Notes under the pieces: model-generated | What the model was told of the DNA's origin: nothing | Databases searched by the model: none | Seen by the model: only the letters and a program-made list of their open reading frames with translations | Shown: positions 14,540 to 25,055 of the stretch, piece after piece | How positions within the stretch are numbered: position 1 is the first letter of the stretch | How the letters are laid out: each line of letters begins with the position of its first letter | Program-made: the position numbers and the translations under genes | From: an uncultured Bacteroidales bacterium | GTDB taxonomy: Bacteria; Bacteroidota; Bacteroidia; Bacteroidales; Bacteroidaceae | DNA length: 46,566 nt | Reading direction: 5' to 3' | NCBI GenBank assembly: GCA_902801485.1 | Contig: CADCIP010000024.1 | Coordinates: forward strand, 1 to 46,566

Positions 14540-17500
14540 ATGATCATACGACGATGTATCATTAGTCTGTTGGCATTGCTACTATGGCAAGGTGCAGTTA
14601 TGGCCGTTCCAGCATGGCCTAGCGTGACACAAGCACGTCAACCTGACGGTACTACGCTGAACATCCGTCTTCACGGCGACGAATACTTGCACTACTGCAC
14701 TACTGCCGACGGCTACACCATCATCAGAAACGCCCAAGGCTACTATGTCTATGCTGAGGAACTGGCCAACGGAGAGCTAGCTGCAACTAATCGTGTGGCC
14801 CACGATGCAGCTCAGCGTACGGAAGAAGAACAGACTTGGTTACAGAGCAGGACGAAATATCAGAAGCCCAAAATGAGCGAAAAGAGCACTCGCATGAGGA
14901 TAGCTGAGGGCAGGCGTCGCAGTCAGGCAATGGCTTCCCGTCGTGCTTTAGCCCGCAATCGTGCTCCACGATATGACTACAAGAATTTCCGTGGACTGAT
15001 TCTTCTTGTTGAATACAAGGATCGTCCTTTCTCAAGTAACGAATATGCTGATATCCTTGACAAGATGGTAAACAGCGAGAACTACACCGGTTACGACGAT
15101 TCAGAATACGGAGTGTATTCAGGTAGTGTGCGTGATTATTTTTCTGATAACTCCAATCATTTGTTCACACCGCATTTCGAAGTGGTAGGGCCTATCCCCA
15201 TCGACTTCAGTCAATATGATGCCAATAGTAATTCGTCAACCGATTTCTATAAGCTGGCTCAGGCTGCCATCACCGATGCCGATTTATATGTAGACTTCAG
15301 CAAGTTTGACGGCGATGGGGACGGTAAGGTGGATTTGGTGTATTTCATCTTTTCTGGCATCAGTGCCCACTATGTTGACAATGACAAACGTCTTTTGTGG
15401 CCACACGCCTACGCACTTTCGCCCAATGGGAAGATAGAATGTGATGGTGTGGAGATTGACCGTTATGCCTGTTCTACCGAACTGCTTGGCGAAAACGAAA
15501 ACTATGTTTATGAAGGCATAGGTACTATATGTCATGAGTTCAGCCATGTGTTAGGACTCCCCGACCTCTACGATTCTGATGAAGAAGAAAGTGGCGGAAA
15601 GAGCAATGACCCAAGCGACTGGAGCCTGATGGCTTCCGGTGGTCACCTGAACTATGGTCGCACCCCTGCCGGTCTTGGCCTGTTTGAACGCTGGGTGATG
15701 GGCTTTGCAACCCCCGAGACCATCACGGAAACTGGCACCTATCAGATTCAGCCCGTAGGCACGAGCAACAGTGGCTATCGCATGAATTCGGCCGTAGATG
15801 GTGAATTCTTCCTGATGGAGTACAGGCATCCCATCTATAAATGGGACAAGTACCTGCCTGGACAGGGCATGTTGGTATATCGTGTCGACTCAACCGACGT
15901 AGCTCCATGGAATGAGAACAAAGTGAATGCAGACCCAGAGCACAACTGTTATGAATTAATACGTGCAGGTGGAGGGCAAGGTGCTACCAGCAGCGATCCC
16001 TTCCCTGGCGCCTTTAAAGTTACAAAGCTGGGCAACAAGACAGAACCTGCCAACCTGCTATCGCATTCTGGTATAGAGTCACCCTTTGAACTCTTCAAGA
16101 TTGCAGAATATGGCAGTGTTATTGCTTTCGATGTGGTTGAGCCTAAACAGGAGGAGGATGATAATCCCGACGACCCCCAACAGCCGGATGGCTATGGTAT
16201 GAAATACTGGTTTGACGACCAAAAGGAACTTGCAGGACAGATTGAGAACTATAACGCAGCATTCAGCTTGGATGTGTCTATGTTGAGCGATGGTGTACAT
16301 GCTCTACATGTGGCTCCTTACGACCTGAGTGATGGCATATATCTGGAATTGCCTGCTCAAACCTACTACTTCATCAAGCAACCCATGATGAAGAACAGCA
16401 GCAAAACTGACTACATCTTTTACATAGATGGAGAGTTGAAAGGACGTATGTCTAGTAATTTGGGCGACTTGTACGAGACCAACATACCTATGCAGGATGT
16501 GGAAGAAGGACTACACCTGCTGACAACCTTGGTGAAAGCTCCAGGCGAAGCTTCAACGATGCTGACGAATAACTATTTCCTGCGCGTGCCTACTGCAGAA
16601 GACCTGGGTAGCGTGCGCTTGACATGCAGAGTGGATAACGGAGCTTTTGTCACCTTACAACATGGCTTTGTAGGTGACAGTCTGAACTATGAGTTGGATG
16701 TAAAAGATCTGGAACCTGGACTGCACAGGTTGACGTGGCAATTGACCAGCAACAGCAGTGGACTGAACACACCGGCACAGACCGCATTCTTTATAGTAGA
16801 CCCCAAGTTAAGTGGTTATGAGTACTGGCTGAACGACGATTTCTCCACTCTGAAACGCGTGGAAAGATTGGCAACCAACAACGCCTATGAAGTAGCAGGA
16901 GAACTGAAGTTGCAATCAATGCCCATACGTAGCAGTAAATTCCACTTTACGATGGAGAATAACAAGCCTATGGTGTATGCCATTAACGACCTGACAGTAC
17001 GGTTCTTCGACAATGGAGGCGGCATGACCGACAGCACCATGCAATATATAGATGTAACGACCCGCGAGGCTGTCATGAAGGCAACACTTTTAGAACTGAA
17101 CGAACCCACTACGGTCATAGTCCCTGACGCAGGAAAAATCAAGTGGTTCCGCCTAGAAGCCTATCGTGGCGATGGTATCCGCTTGCAGGCCAGTCGTCCT
17201 TGTGCCATGCAATTGTTCGCACCTGACGGTGAGGAAATATACCACGTTAGTGGCGATGCCGCCAAGGTTATTGCTGGTACAAATGGTTTGCTAACGGGCA
17301 CTTACTATGTGGCTGTGCATGACATCAGTGACACGAACGAAAGTCGCGAAATAACTGTGACCTACTACCCGGGAGCCAGTATCTTAACAGAACAGCCCAT
17401 GGCGTCATTGGCAGACAGTACAATGGTATACCGCCATGCTCCGGTGACGCTGACTTGCAATACGCCCAATGCTGTCATCTGGTATTCTACTGATGGCACA

Positions 17501-19120
17501 GAGCCTTCACTTGAGAGCGAGACCACTCACCGTTATGACGGAAATCCTATCAGAATTGAGGGTAAAACGCTGATTCGCGCCATTGCCACTTGCAACAATA
17601 TGTTAGTGAGCGATGAAGCTACCTATCACTATAATACATATAAAACTAATCTGCGATGGGACTTTTCTAAGCGTTGGCAGTGGATATCTCACAACATGGC
17701 AGACGATATGGATCCAAATGAACTTTACGACTATGTTGAGTACATGCAAAGTGAAACGCAGGAGGTAAGCATCATCAATGGTCAGCCTGTTGTTGGTAGC
17801 ATGGATCCATTGACTGCGATGGCCTCTTACAAGGTTAAGTCTGTCTCGCCTGCTATTGTAGAACGAAAGTTAGACCAGATTGATCCTGCTATAACCTCAA
17901 TGGAGTTACACAAGGGATGGAACTGGATAGGCTATCCCATTGGACATAGCCAAACGCTTGACGAGGCCTTTGGTAATCAGGCCCGTGAGGGTGACATTAT
18001 CAGTGGACAGCTGGGTTATGCTATTTTCGAGAATGGTCAGTGGTCTGGTACATTGATGACCCTCGATAACGGACGTGGCTATTTGCTGATGTCAAAGAGC
18101 AACCGTGTACTGACATTCCGTGATGTAGGAAAAACGACTACCGAGCCCCAAAAAGAGCCGTTCGAAGACAGAGAAGGACTGAAAGTCGATATATATGCAT
18201 ATCCTGTCACAATGAATATCACGGCACAATTGTATGTCGGTAATGAACGTCAGGATGACGGTTTTGCCATAGGAGCATTCTGTGGTGACGAGTGTCGTGG
18301 TGTGGCAGAACTGATAGACGGACGCTACTATCTGACCGTTTACGGCAACGACGAGGATGCTATCACACTAAAGGCTGTCAAAGCACATACCTTGGAATTA
18401 CTCGACATTTCAGAGACATTCCAACTAACTCAAGAGGCTTACGGTTCACGCGTCAGTCCGTTGCGTCTTAGCACAGACTTCCCAACTGTGGTAACCGTCA
18501 CAAACATCACGCGCGAATATGGTGAGCAAAATCCTGAATTGGCCTACACGATAGATGGCGCAGCCTTGCGAGGCATACCGCAGTTGTCGTGCGAGGCCGA
18601 CCAACAGTCGGCAGTAGGTGAGTATCCTATCGTTATAGACAAGGGTTCTGTAGAGAATATGAATGTTACTTACGTGGGTGGTACACTAACAGTCACTAAG
18701 GCCCCGCTGACAGTTTATGTAGACGACTACTCTCGCTTGGAGGGTGAGGAAAATCCTATCTTTACCATCCTGTACGATGGATTTAAGAATGGTGAGACAC
18801 CAGACGTTCTGATAGAGGCTCCTACAGTTACTACAGATGCTAAAACAGGAAGTCCAATGGGAGAGTACGACATCATTGTTAGTGGCGGTGATGCTCAGAA
18901 CTATGAGTTTATTTATGTCAATGGTAAATTGACGGTCACAATGTCTGATGATGTTGCTGAGATTATAGCCTCAGGAAGATTTAATGTATATACATTGAGA
19001 GGCCAGTATGTGGCTAAGGATGTTTCCTCCCTAAAGGAACTTTCGCCGGGTATTTATATTCTCCGACCAATTGATGGCCGTTTGGATAATAAAAAGATTA
19101 TAAAGGTCATAGTGAAGTGA
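14540..19120 (+). CDS. Large secreted M6-family metalloprotease
   Basis: The protein has 1526 residues. Signal peptide at 1-22. Residues 25-150 are a propeptide-like region ending in a very Arg/Lys-rich stretch (about 114-151). The zinc site HEFSHVLGLPD is at 332-342 (His332, Glu333, His336, Asp342), as in M6 (immune inhibitor A-like) proteases. About 553-830 holds three to four repeats of about 65-70 residues ('YWFDD', 'GVHALHV', 'YYFI' type). About 957-1034 looks like a CHB_HEX_C module (IWYSTDGTEPS, LIRAIA). Two Trp-rich units follow (WQWISHNM, WNWIGYP). Two MBG-like domains lie at about 1317-1470 (ITREYGEQNPEL, YSRLEGEENPIF). The end (FNVYTLRGQYV, GIYILRP) is a type IX-like sorting tail. 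It probably acts outside the cell. Confidence 0.88.
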   Translation: MIIRRCIISLLALLLWQGAVMAVPAWPSVTQARQPDGTTLNIRLHGDEYLHYCTTADGYTIIRNAQGYYVYAEELANGELAATNRVAHDAAQRTEEEQTWLQSRTKYQKPKMSEKSTRMRIAEGRRRSQAMASRRALARNRAPRYDYKNFRGLILLVEYKDRPFSSNEYADILDKMVNSENYTGYDDSEYGVYSGSVRDYFSDNSNHLFTPHFEVVGPIPIDFSQYDANSNSSTDFYKLAQAAITDADLYVDFSKFDGDGDGKVDLVYFIFSGISAHYVDNDKRLLWPHAYALSPNGKIECDGVEIDRYACSTELLGENENYVYEGIGTICHEFSHVLGLPDLYDSDEEESGGKSNDPSDWSLMASGGHLNYGRTPAGLGLFERWVMGFATPETITETGTYQIQPVGTSNSGYRMNSAVDGEFFLMEYRHPIYKWDKYLPGQGMLVYRVDSTDVAPWNENKVNADPEHNCYELIRAGGGQGATSSDPFPGAFKVTKLGNKTEPANLLSHSGIESPFELFKIAEYGSVIAFDVVEPKQEEDDNPDDPQQPDGYGMKYWFDDQKELAGQIENYNAAFSLDVSMLSDGVHALHVAPYDLSDGIYLELPAQTYYFIKQPMMKNSSKTDYIFYIDGELKGRMSSNLGDLYETNIPMQDVEEGLHLLTTLVKAPGEASTMLTNNYFLRVPTAEDLGSVRLTCRVDNGAFVTLQHGFVGDSLNYELDVKDLEPGLHRLTWQLTSNSSGLNTPAQTAFFIVDPKLSGYEYWLNDDFSTLKRVERLATNNAYEVAGELKLQSMPIRSSKFHFTMENNKPMVYAINDLTVRFFDNGGGMTDSTMQYIDVTTREAVMKATLLELNEPTTVIVPDAGKIKWFRLEAYRGDGIRLQASRPCAMQLFAPDGEEIYHVSGDAAKVIAGTNGLLTGTYYVAVHDISDTNESREITVTYYPGASILTEQPMASLADSTMVYRHAPVTLTCNTPNAVIWYSTDGTEPSLESETTHRYDGNPIRIEGKTLIRAIATCNNMLVSDEATYHYNTYKTNLRWDFSKRWQWISHNMADDMDPNELYDYVEYMQSETQEVSIINGQPVVGSMDPLTAMASYKVKSVSPAIVERKLDQIDPAITSMELHKGWNWIGYPIGHSQTLDEAFGNQAREGDIISGQLGYAIFENGQWSGTLMTLDNGRGYLLMSKSNRVLTFRDVGKTTTEPQKEPFEDREGLKVDIYAYPVTMNITAQLYVGNERQDDGFAIGAFCGDECRGVAELIDGRYYLTVYGNDEDAITLKAVKAHTLELLDISETFQLTQEAYGSRVSPLRLSTDFPTVVTVTNITREYGEQNPELAYTIDGAALRGIPQLSCEADQQSAVGEYPIVIDKGSVENMNVTYVGGTLTVTKAPLTVYVDDYSRLEGEENPIFTILYDGFKNGETPDVLIEAPTVTTDAKTGSPMGEYDIIVSGGDAQNYEFIYVNGKLTVTMSDDVAEIIASGRFNVYTLRGQYVAKDVSSLKELSPGIYILRPIDGRLDNKKIIKVIVK

Positions 19121-19191
19121 TTTATGACTATACAGTTAGTAATGTAATGCTTTTTTCCTACAAAGGATAAGATTGTGTAGAGGGAACGAGT

Positions 19192-19233
19192 CGTTCAGAT
19201 AATCCCTTACCCCTATAAAGTCCTATCTGAATG
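19192..19233. terminator. Possible bidirectional terminator between convergent genes
   Basis: CGTTCAGATA pairs with TATCTGAATG (one G-T pair) across a 22-base loop. No clear T run is present on either side, so the call is weak, but the position between two converging genes fits. Confidence 0.35.
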
Positions 19234-19284
19234 AGTCGTGGAGATAAGGGGAATGAAGCAAAGGTTAAAGGATGAGGAACAGGA

Positions 19285-22131
19285 TCACCAGCGCTGTTCA
19301 CTACGCTCGTCACTGGTACCCATAGTATTCTTGCCCGCTATGATACTGAAGCGATAGATGAGGGTGAACAGACCGTACTGGTAAATATCGTTGGTACGCG
19401 TATCACTACGGCTGAACTCTGATACCCAACGGCTGATGTTGCTCTGCTGGCCTAAGATATCGAAGAACTCTGCCTTTATCGTCAGCGCCTTTCCTTTTAG
19501 GAAGGAATGAGCCAGAGAAGCGTTCCATATCATCTCGGTGGTATTCATGTCATCACGGGAATAACCTCTTCGGCACTGTACTCCATAGTCTGTTGACAAC
19601 TTGGTACCCCAAGGCATGGTCCATTCTACACGCGGACCGTACGAGAAGCGGTAGGTATTGTTATTACCGGTGTCGGTAACATTATTCTTGGTGTACTGAT
19701 AATTCAGTGAGCCACGCATACCGGCATCTATCCAGTCGTTGCGATACGAGAACTGCAAAGTACCGCTGGTGCGCAGGTTATGGGTTACGGAGGTGATGTC
19801 CAGGTCATCGTCCTGCTGGGCAGTGACATTATTAAAGAAACCTACATTATGGTTATAATTGATGTGGGCATCTAAACTCAGGAAGAAACGTTTTTTCTTG
19901 CCCAAAGCAGTATTAAAGCCTGCACCAGTTCCACCACCCCAGTTGCCGTTGATATTCATCGGCTTAGTGGTTCGGATACCTGTTACAGGATCGTAAGTAG
20001 TCTTGTTGCTGATACCATTGTGAGTGATATTGGCATAGAGGTAACTCCAAAGTCCCTGTTGCTTTTCGGCATCATAGGTATTGAAGTGTCCGTTCAGGTT
20101 ATGCGTGAAGGATGGCTTCAGCTCCGGGTTACCACGCGAAATGTTCAGCGGGTCGGAGTCGTCGGTAATATCCAAAAGGTTGGTCATACTGGGCTGACTG
20201 GTACGTCCGTTATAACGGAAATCCAAGTTGGTCTGCTTCGAGAAGTTATACTTGAAGTACATTCGGGGAGCCATATTGAAGACGTTGCGAACAACCTCAG
20301 GATACTCTTGCCCCATATACTTGTAGTTCAATTTTGTGCGCTGGGGCAAGGCATCTACACCGATGTTGAAGTTGTACTTCTCGCGGACACGACGGAACTG
20401 CAAGCTGATGTTATGATTGTAGTTGCGATACTCCGAGAACTGGCTCAATGCTACAGTATCGCGCAGTTCCCATCCTTCCAGTTCCATCATTAGGAGGGCA
20501 TCTTCTATCTCATAGTGATTATCTTCGATGTAACTGGCGAGAGTCTGATAGGCATCCGAGTCATAAACGTATGCCTTGCGGTCGTTACGGTTATAGCTGT
20601 AATTATACCGATAGTTGATTTGTATGTAGGTACGGTCGGCAATGGGTTCGCTATAAGTGAACTGACCGCCTATGTTGTAATTCAACGAAGGTGTGTTGTA
20701 GTAACGGTTGTTACGGTCGTTCTGGATGTTGACGGTATCCTTACGGTAGAAAATGTTGGCAGCAGAGAGCTGTTGGCTACGCCCCTGGGAGAAACCGCCG
20801 AATGTCCTGACGGTGATGTTACGTCCTTTATTATTAAGCTTACGGTTGTACTGTAACCATCCATTAACCCAAGCATTATGATTGTTGCTGTTGTTATGGC
20901 TGTTATTGGTGTTGACCGTATCAACCAGATTCAACTCTTCAAAAACATCGTAGTTAACAGACGAATTATGTCCATAACCGTAGCCCTTGGTATAGCCGAA
21001 GTTGGGACGGAACATGACATTGGTCATGGTATCCGGTTTCCATTCCAACCGGATATTTCCATCGAAGTTGTGATTGCCATTCAGCGTAGCACTAATCGAA
21101 TTGGACAATTTTCCTCGTGCGGCCACAAAGTTTTCCGACTCGGAGACATTCTCCACGTCCGACCCACGGTAACGGTAATTGACGCTTCCGCCCACCTCCA
21201 GTTTCTCTTTCTTTATGGTGAAATTGGAACCTATCTCTTTGGTGTTATGAAGACCGCTGTTGCCGCCCCATCCCCAACGTTCGGGTGTATTACGGATGCT
21301 ACCCAGTATGGTAAAGTTGTTATCGTCCCAGAAGCGGTTGGCCATTACGCGGTTGTTGTAGCGACGTTGTGTTCCGTAGCCGGCATTCGCATTTCCAAAC
21401 CATCCCTGTTTCATACCTTTCTTGACGGAGAGATCTAACACGGTCTCTTCTTCTCCGTCATCGATTCCTGTGATACGGGTAAGGTCGCTCTTTCGTTCAT
21501 ACGACTTGATTTTCTCGATCATCTCGACAGGGATATTCTTCATGGCAATATCCTTATCGTTCAGGAAGAACTCTTTCCCGTCAACAAGTATCTTGGTAAC
21601 TTCTTTTCCGTTGATGGTTATCTTTCCGTCATCGTCTATCTTGGCTCCGGGAAGGAGTTTCACCAGCGCCTCCAACGTAGAACCTTCCTGAACACGATAG
21701 GCTGTAGGGTCATAGACCAAGGAGTCACCGTCCATACGGACCTTGAGCGCCGTACCGGTTATGGTGGTTTCCTGCATCAGTTTGGCATCGGACTGAAGGG
21801 TGATGAAACCCAGATTATTATCGCCCTTATGCACTTCGGTTAAATCCATAAAACGCGTAATATATCCGATACAGCTGACCTTTAACGAAAGACGTTTTCC
21901 GTGCTTGGGTTCCTTAATGTCCACCAAGCGGAAAACGCCCATCGAATCGGTGTATATTCCATCAACCATTGAGCTGTCTGGCAGCAACATAAAACGTACG
22001 GTTGCTGCCATAACAGGCTCGTTGGTTTCCTTTTCTATAATGGTTCCAGACAAATTTATCTTGCTCTGGGCAAATGTCTGGGATATGGCAAAACAAGCAG
22101 CAAGAGCCACTAAGGTTCTGTACACATTCAT
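19285..22131 (-). CDS. Outer membrane beta-barrel protein, TonB-receptor-like
   Basis: The protein has 948 residues. Signal peptide MNVYRTLVALAACFAISQTFAQ. Residues about 25-115 form a CarboxypepD_reg-like domain (INLSGTIIEKETNEPVMAAT, GIYTDSMGVFRL). Residues about 140-240 are plug-like (STLEALVKLLPGA, ILVDGKEFFLNDKDIAMKNIP). The rest is a beta-barrel with many Tyr/Asn-rich strands (NYRYNYSYNRND). This layout fits the Bacteroidetes OMP_b-brl family rather than SusC, as no SusD gene is next to it. The C-terminus lacks a terminal Phe. It starts 28 bp after the M16 peptidase and is very likely co-transcribed; perhaps it exports or imports peptides linked to that protease. Substrate unknown. Confidence 0.85.
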   Translation of the reverse strand: MNVYRTLVALAACFAISQTFAQSKINLSGTIIEKETNEPVMAATVRFMLLPDSSMVDGIYTDSMGVFRLVDIKEPKHGKRLSLKVSCIGYITRFMDLTEVHKGDNNLGFITLQSDAKLMQETTITGTALKVRMDGDSLVYDPTAYRVQEGSTLEALVKLLPGAKIDDDGKITINGKEVTKILVDGKEFFLNDKDIAMKNIPVEMIEKIKSYERKSDLTRITGIDDGEEETVLDLSVKKGMKQGWFGNANAGYGTQRRYNNRVMANRFWDDNNFTILGSIRNTPERWGWGGNSGLHNTKEIGSNFTIKKEKLEVGGSVNYRYRGSDVENVSESENFVAARGKLSNSISATLNGNHNFDGNIRLEWKPDTMTNVMFRPNFGYTKGYGYGHNSSVNYDVFEELNLVDTVNTNNSHNNSNNHNAWVNGWLQYNRKLNNKGRNITVRTFGGFSQGRSQQLSAANIFYRKDTVNIQNDRNNRYYNTPSLNYNIGGQFTYSEPIADRTYIQINYRYNYSYNRNDRKAYVYDSDAYQTLASYIEDNHYEIEDALLMMELEGWELRDTVALSQFSEYRNYNHNISLQFRRVREKYNFNIGVDALPQRTKLNYKYMGQEYPEVVRNVFNMAPRMYFKYNFSKQTNLDFRYNGRTSQPSMTNLLDITDDSDPLNISRGNPELKPSFTHNLNGHFNTYDAEKQQGLWSYLYANITHNGISNKTTYDPVTGIRTTKPMNINGNWGGGTGAGFNTALGKKKRFFLSLDAHINYNHNVGFFNNVTAQQDDDLDITSVTHNLRTSGTLQFSYRNDWIDAGMRGSLNYQYTKNNVTDTGNNNTYRFSYGPRVEWTMPWGTKLSTDYGVQCRRGYSRDDMNTTEMIWNASLAHSFLKGKALTIKAEFFDILGQQSNISRWVSEFSRSDTRTNDIYQYGLFTLIYRFSIIAGKNTMGTSDERSEQRW

Positions 22132-22159
22132 TAGGTGTTTAAGAATTGGATGCTCTTAT

Positions 22160-24967
22160 TTACTTGGTTGGAGACTTCATACCAACTACAAGACGGTTGC
22201 CGCTCTTGAATATCTTCTGAGCCAGCTCCTTGAGGTCGGCTGTGGTGATGCTCTGAACCATCTCGTCGTAACCTGTTACATAGTCTTTCTTTAAGCGGGT
22301 AAGAGTAACCATCTGATTCATCCAGTATCCGTTCTTCTTCAGGTTCTCGGCATGAGAGCGAACCATATATTCCTTTATCTTCTGCAGATAATCCTCGGAA
22401 GGACCTTCGCTGCAAACCTTCTCTACACCATCGTAAACAACCTTCATCATGCGATCCATCTTGTCGGGCGCTGTGGGCAACTGAATCTGTACAACGGCAA
22501 TCTCCTCGGGGTAATCGGTAAGAGATGCACTGACGGGAACGCCATAAGCACCGCCTTCATCCTCACGAACGGTCTCTGTATAGAGCATAGACATTGCCTG
22601 TTCCAGCATATCGACCATAATATCGTTTCGCAAGTTCTCCTTTAAAGGTGCGTGATATACAAAGTTTACCGTTGCATTGGGGGTATCCTGCTCCTTATCG
22701 AAGATGCAGGTACGTTCACCCTTAGTAAGGCGACGGTCGATAACCTCGAACTTCTCAGCCTTCTTGCTTACAGGCAATGCGCCTAAGTACTTAGCCAACA
22801 TAGGAGCTACGGAGTCAGCATTCAGGTCGCCTACGAAATAGAAGTCGAAGTCGGCGGCATTGGCAAAACGCTCTTTGTAGATTTCCAGTACACGGTCGTA
22901 GGAAATCTTCTCGATATCCTCTGTACGCATACGCCTAGCACGGACATTGTTGTTATACAGAATGCTTGCGACACTATCGCGAAGAGCTGTCTGGGGATTC
23001 AGGTCCTGATTCTTCAGGGCATCCTGCAAACGGGCCATGGTACTCTGGAAAGCTTCATCATCGCGATGAGGAGCGGTAAAACAGAGATAGGTGAGTTGCA
23101 GAAGAGTTTCGAAATCCTTCTTCACACAGTTACCGTTCAGGCTCTCGACACGGTCGCCGACAGTGGGATCGACGGAAGCCTGAATACCAGAAAGCTTCTT
23201 GCTCAACTGGGTAGCAGTGAAGGTTCCCCAACCGCCCAAGCTTACCATCCCGGCATTACCGGAACAGAAATACTCATCGTTGGGATAAAGGCTATTACCA
23301 CCCCAGCTTACAGCTTTCATAGAAATCTGATTGGGTGCATAATCTGTCTGCTTTACGCGTACCTTTATGCCATTGCTGAGCGTAATCAGCTTAGAACCGA
23401 ACACATCATCCTTTATGCTCTTAACCTTTGTCTTTGAAGAAAGTTCAGGAACCAAAGGATCTGTATTCACCTCTTCCTTAAAGACCTCGATTTCCTCAGC
23501 ATCCACATCGGCCAGCGTTTTCAGGATTTCCTCCTTTGTAGGATACTGCAGGCCTTCCTTTTCAGGCATAAAGAGGGCAATCGCTCTGTTCTTGTCTGAA
23601 ATCAACTCGGTGAATGCCTGATTGACAGCCTCAATAGGCAGCAGAGGAATGATGGTCTTCATATTCTGATGCTTCCACTCAATACCGGGAGCAGGCTCGT
23701 TATCCAGGAAATAACGCACACACTCATTAACATAAGCAGTATTCTGCACCTTGTCACGAGCCTCGTACTGAGCATCCAGGCGCGACAGGTACTCCTGCTT
23801 GAAGCGCTCAAATTCAGCCTCGGTGAATCCACCGCGCTTAGCACGCAGCAACTCGCGGTAAACCGATGCTATGGCATTCAGATACTGTCCTTCCTTCATA
23901 ACAATCGTAGCATTCACACTCTCCTTGGACTTGGCCACCAGATACTCACCGAAATCTATGCCGGCATAAACAAATGGGCAATCGGGCTTCTGTGACAATT
24001 CCTCCAGACGCTCTTCAAACATGCCAGAGATAGCACCTTCCATAAACTGCAGGAAGAGGTAGGGCATCGTACTCTTGACTTCGCGAGGAGTAGCATCGTG
24101 CTTGAACATAAGAAGAGCGTAGGCAGCTGTCTGCTCCTTATCTTTCTGGATAGAAGCCAAAGGCTCTTCGTTATCGGGCACAGGGATAACCTCGCGCTTG
24201 GCAGCATCAGCGGCAGCGGGAGCGATGTCGGCAAACATATCCTTTATCTTCTGCTCAATCTCGTCGGGGTTAACATCGCCCACAATAACAAGCCCCTGAA
24301 GGTCGGGACGATACCAACGACGGTAGTAAGAACGCAAATCATCGTAAGGGAAGTTCATGACGATGTCCATGGTACCAATGGGCATACGGTCGGCATAGCG
24401 ACTGCCAACAAACAGATCCTTGAAGGCTGCCTCCTGCATACGCATCATGGCAGAACGGCGCATACGCCACTCTTCGTTGATAACGCCACGCTCCTTGTCT
24501 ATCTCCTTATCTTCGAGCAAAAGGTCGTGGCTCCAGTCGTGCAGAATCAGCAAGCAAGAGTCTATCGCACCAGCTGTCTCTACATTCACATTATTAATAT
24601 TATATACTGTCTCATCGAAAGAAGTGTAGGCATTCAGGTTCTCACCGAACTTAACACCTATGCGCTCCAGATACTGCTTCAAGGCATCACCGGGGAAGTG
24701 AGTTGTTCCGTTGAAACACATGTGCTCCAAGAAGTGAGCTAAACCGCGCTGGTTCTCTTCCTCCTGAATAGAGCCCACCTTCTGGGCAATATAGAAGTCG
24801 CAACGTTTCTCGGGCCACTCGTTATGGCGAATGTAATAAGTAAGACCGTTAGGCAAAACGCCAACCTTAACAGCTGGGTCAAGGGGTACATTAGGCATCT
24901 GCTGTGCATAAATGCCCATCACTGTTGCAAGCAAAGCAACGACGATAATAAGGAATCTCTTTTTCAT
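22160..24967 (-). CDS. Exported M16 family zinc metallopeptidase (pitrilysin-like)
   Basis: The protein has 935 residues. Signal peptide MKKRFLIIVVALLATVMGIYAQ. The inverted zinc motif HFLEH is at residues 78-82 (His78, Glu81, His82), followed by a Glu-rich helix (ERGVINEEW, about 157-165) that supplies the third ligand. Four M16 half-domains are expected at this length: an active N-terminal domain pair and a C-terminal pair whose last part has the usual peptide-binding region (DEGGAYGVPVSASLTD). It acts in the periplasm or outer membrane on oligopeptides. The outer membrane barrel gene follows at a 28-bp gap. Upstream there is no clear promoter, only the AACTCT repeats at 25005-25055. Confidence 0.9.
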   Translation of the reverse strand: MKKRFLIIVVALLATVMGIYAQQMPNVPLDPAVKVGVLPNGLTYYIRHNEWPEKRCDFYIAQKVGSIQEEENQRGLAHFLEHMCFNGTTHFPGDALKQYLERIGVKFGENLNAYTSFDETVYNINNVNVETAGAIDSCLLILHDWSHDLLLEDKEIDKERGVINEEWRMRRSAMMRMQEAAFKDLFVGSRYADRMPIGTMDIVMNFPYDDLRSYYRRWYRPDLQGLVIVGDVNPDEIEQKIKDMFADIAPAAADAAKREVIPVPDNEEPLASIQKDKEQTAAYALLMFKHDATPREVKSTMPYLFLQFMEGAISGMFEERLEELSQKPDCPFVYAGIDFGEYLVAKSKESVNATIVMKEGQYLNAIASVYRELLRAKRGGFTEAEFERFKQEYLSRLDAQYEARDKVQNTAYVNECVRYFLDNEPAPGIEWKHQNMKTIIPLLPIEAVNQAFTELISDKNRAIALFMPEKEGLQYPTKEEILKTLADVDAEEIEVFKEEVNTDPLVPELSSKTKVKSIKDDVFGSKLITLSNGIKVRVKQTDYAPNQISMKAVSWGGNSLYPNDEYFCSGNAGMVSLGGWGTFTATQLSKKLSGIQASVDPTVGDRVESLNGNCVKKDFETLLQLTYLCFTAPHRDDEAFQSTMARLQDALKNQDLNPQTALRDSVASILYNNNVRARRMRTEDIEKISYDRVLEIYKERFANAADFDFYFVGDLNADSVAPMLAKYLGALPVSKKAEKFEVIDRRLTKGERTCIFDKEQDTPNATVNFVYHAPLKENLRNDIMVDMLEQAMSMLYTETVREDEGGAYGVPVSASLTDYPEEIAVVQIQLPTAPDKMDRMMKVVYDGVEKVCSEGPSEDYLQKIKEYMVRSHAENLKKNGYWMNQMVTLTRLKKDYVTGYDEMVQSITTADLKELAQKIFKSGNRLVVGMKSPTK

Positions 24968-25004
24968 ATTATTAAAATTAAATGTCTCTCAATTTTTAAA
25001 CGGT

Positions 25005-25055
25005 TAGCGGTTAGCGAAAACTCTAAACTCTAAACTCTCAACTCTAAACTCTCAC
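25005..25055. repeat. AACTCTAA-type tandem repeats
   Basis: GGTTAGC is present twice, then AACTCTA-like units (AAACTCT AAACTCT AAACTCTC AACTCT AAACTCTC) run into the 3' end of the small lipoprotein gene. Same style as the strings at 25498 and 35462. Confidence 0.75.

Noticed and set aside
20020-21438. Plus-strand open frames opposite the outer membrane barrel gene
   Set aside because: They are antisense shadows of a long real gene, rich in Val/Ile from complementary codons.
19285-22131. SusC-type nutrient receptor
   Set aside because: No SusD gene is adjacent, and the plug and barrel features fit the OMP_b-brl group better.
24098-24742. Plus-strand frame of 214 codons opposite the M16 peptidase
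   Set aside because: Antisense shadow; the minus-strand gene has a signal peptide and the zinc motif.
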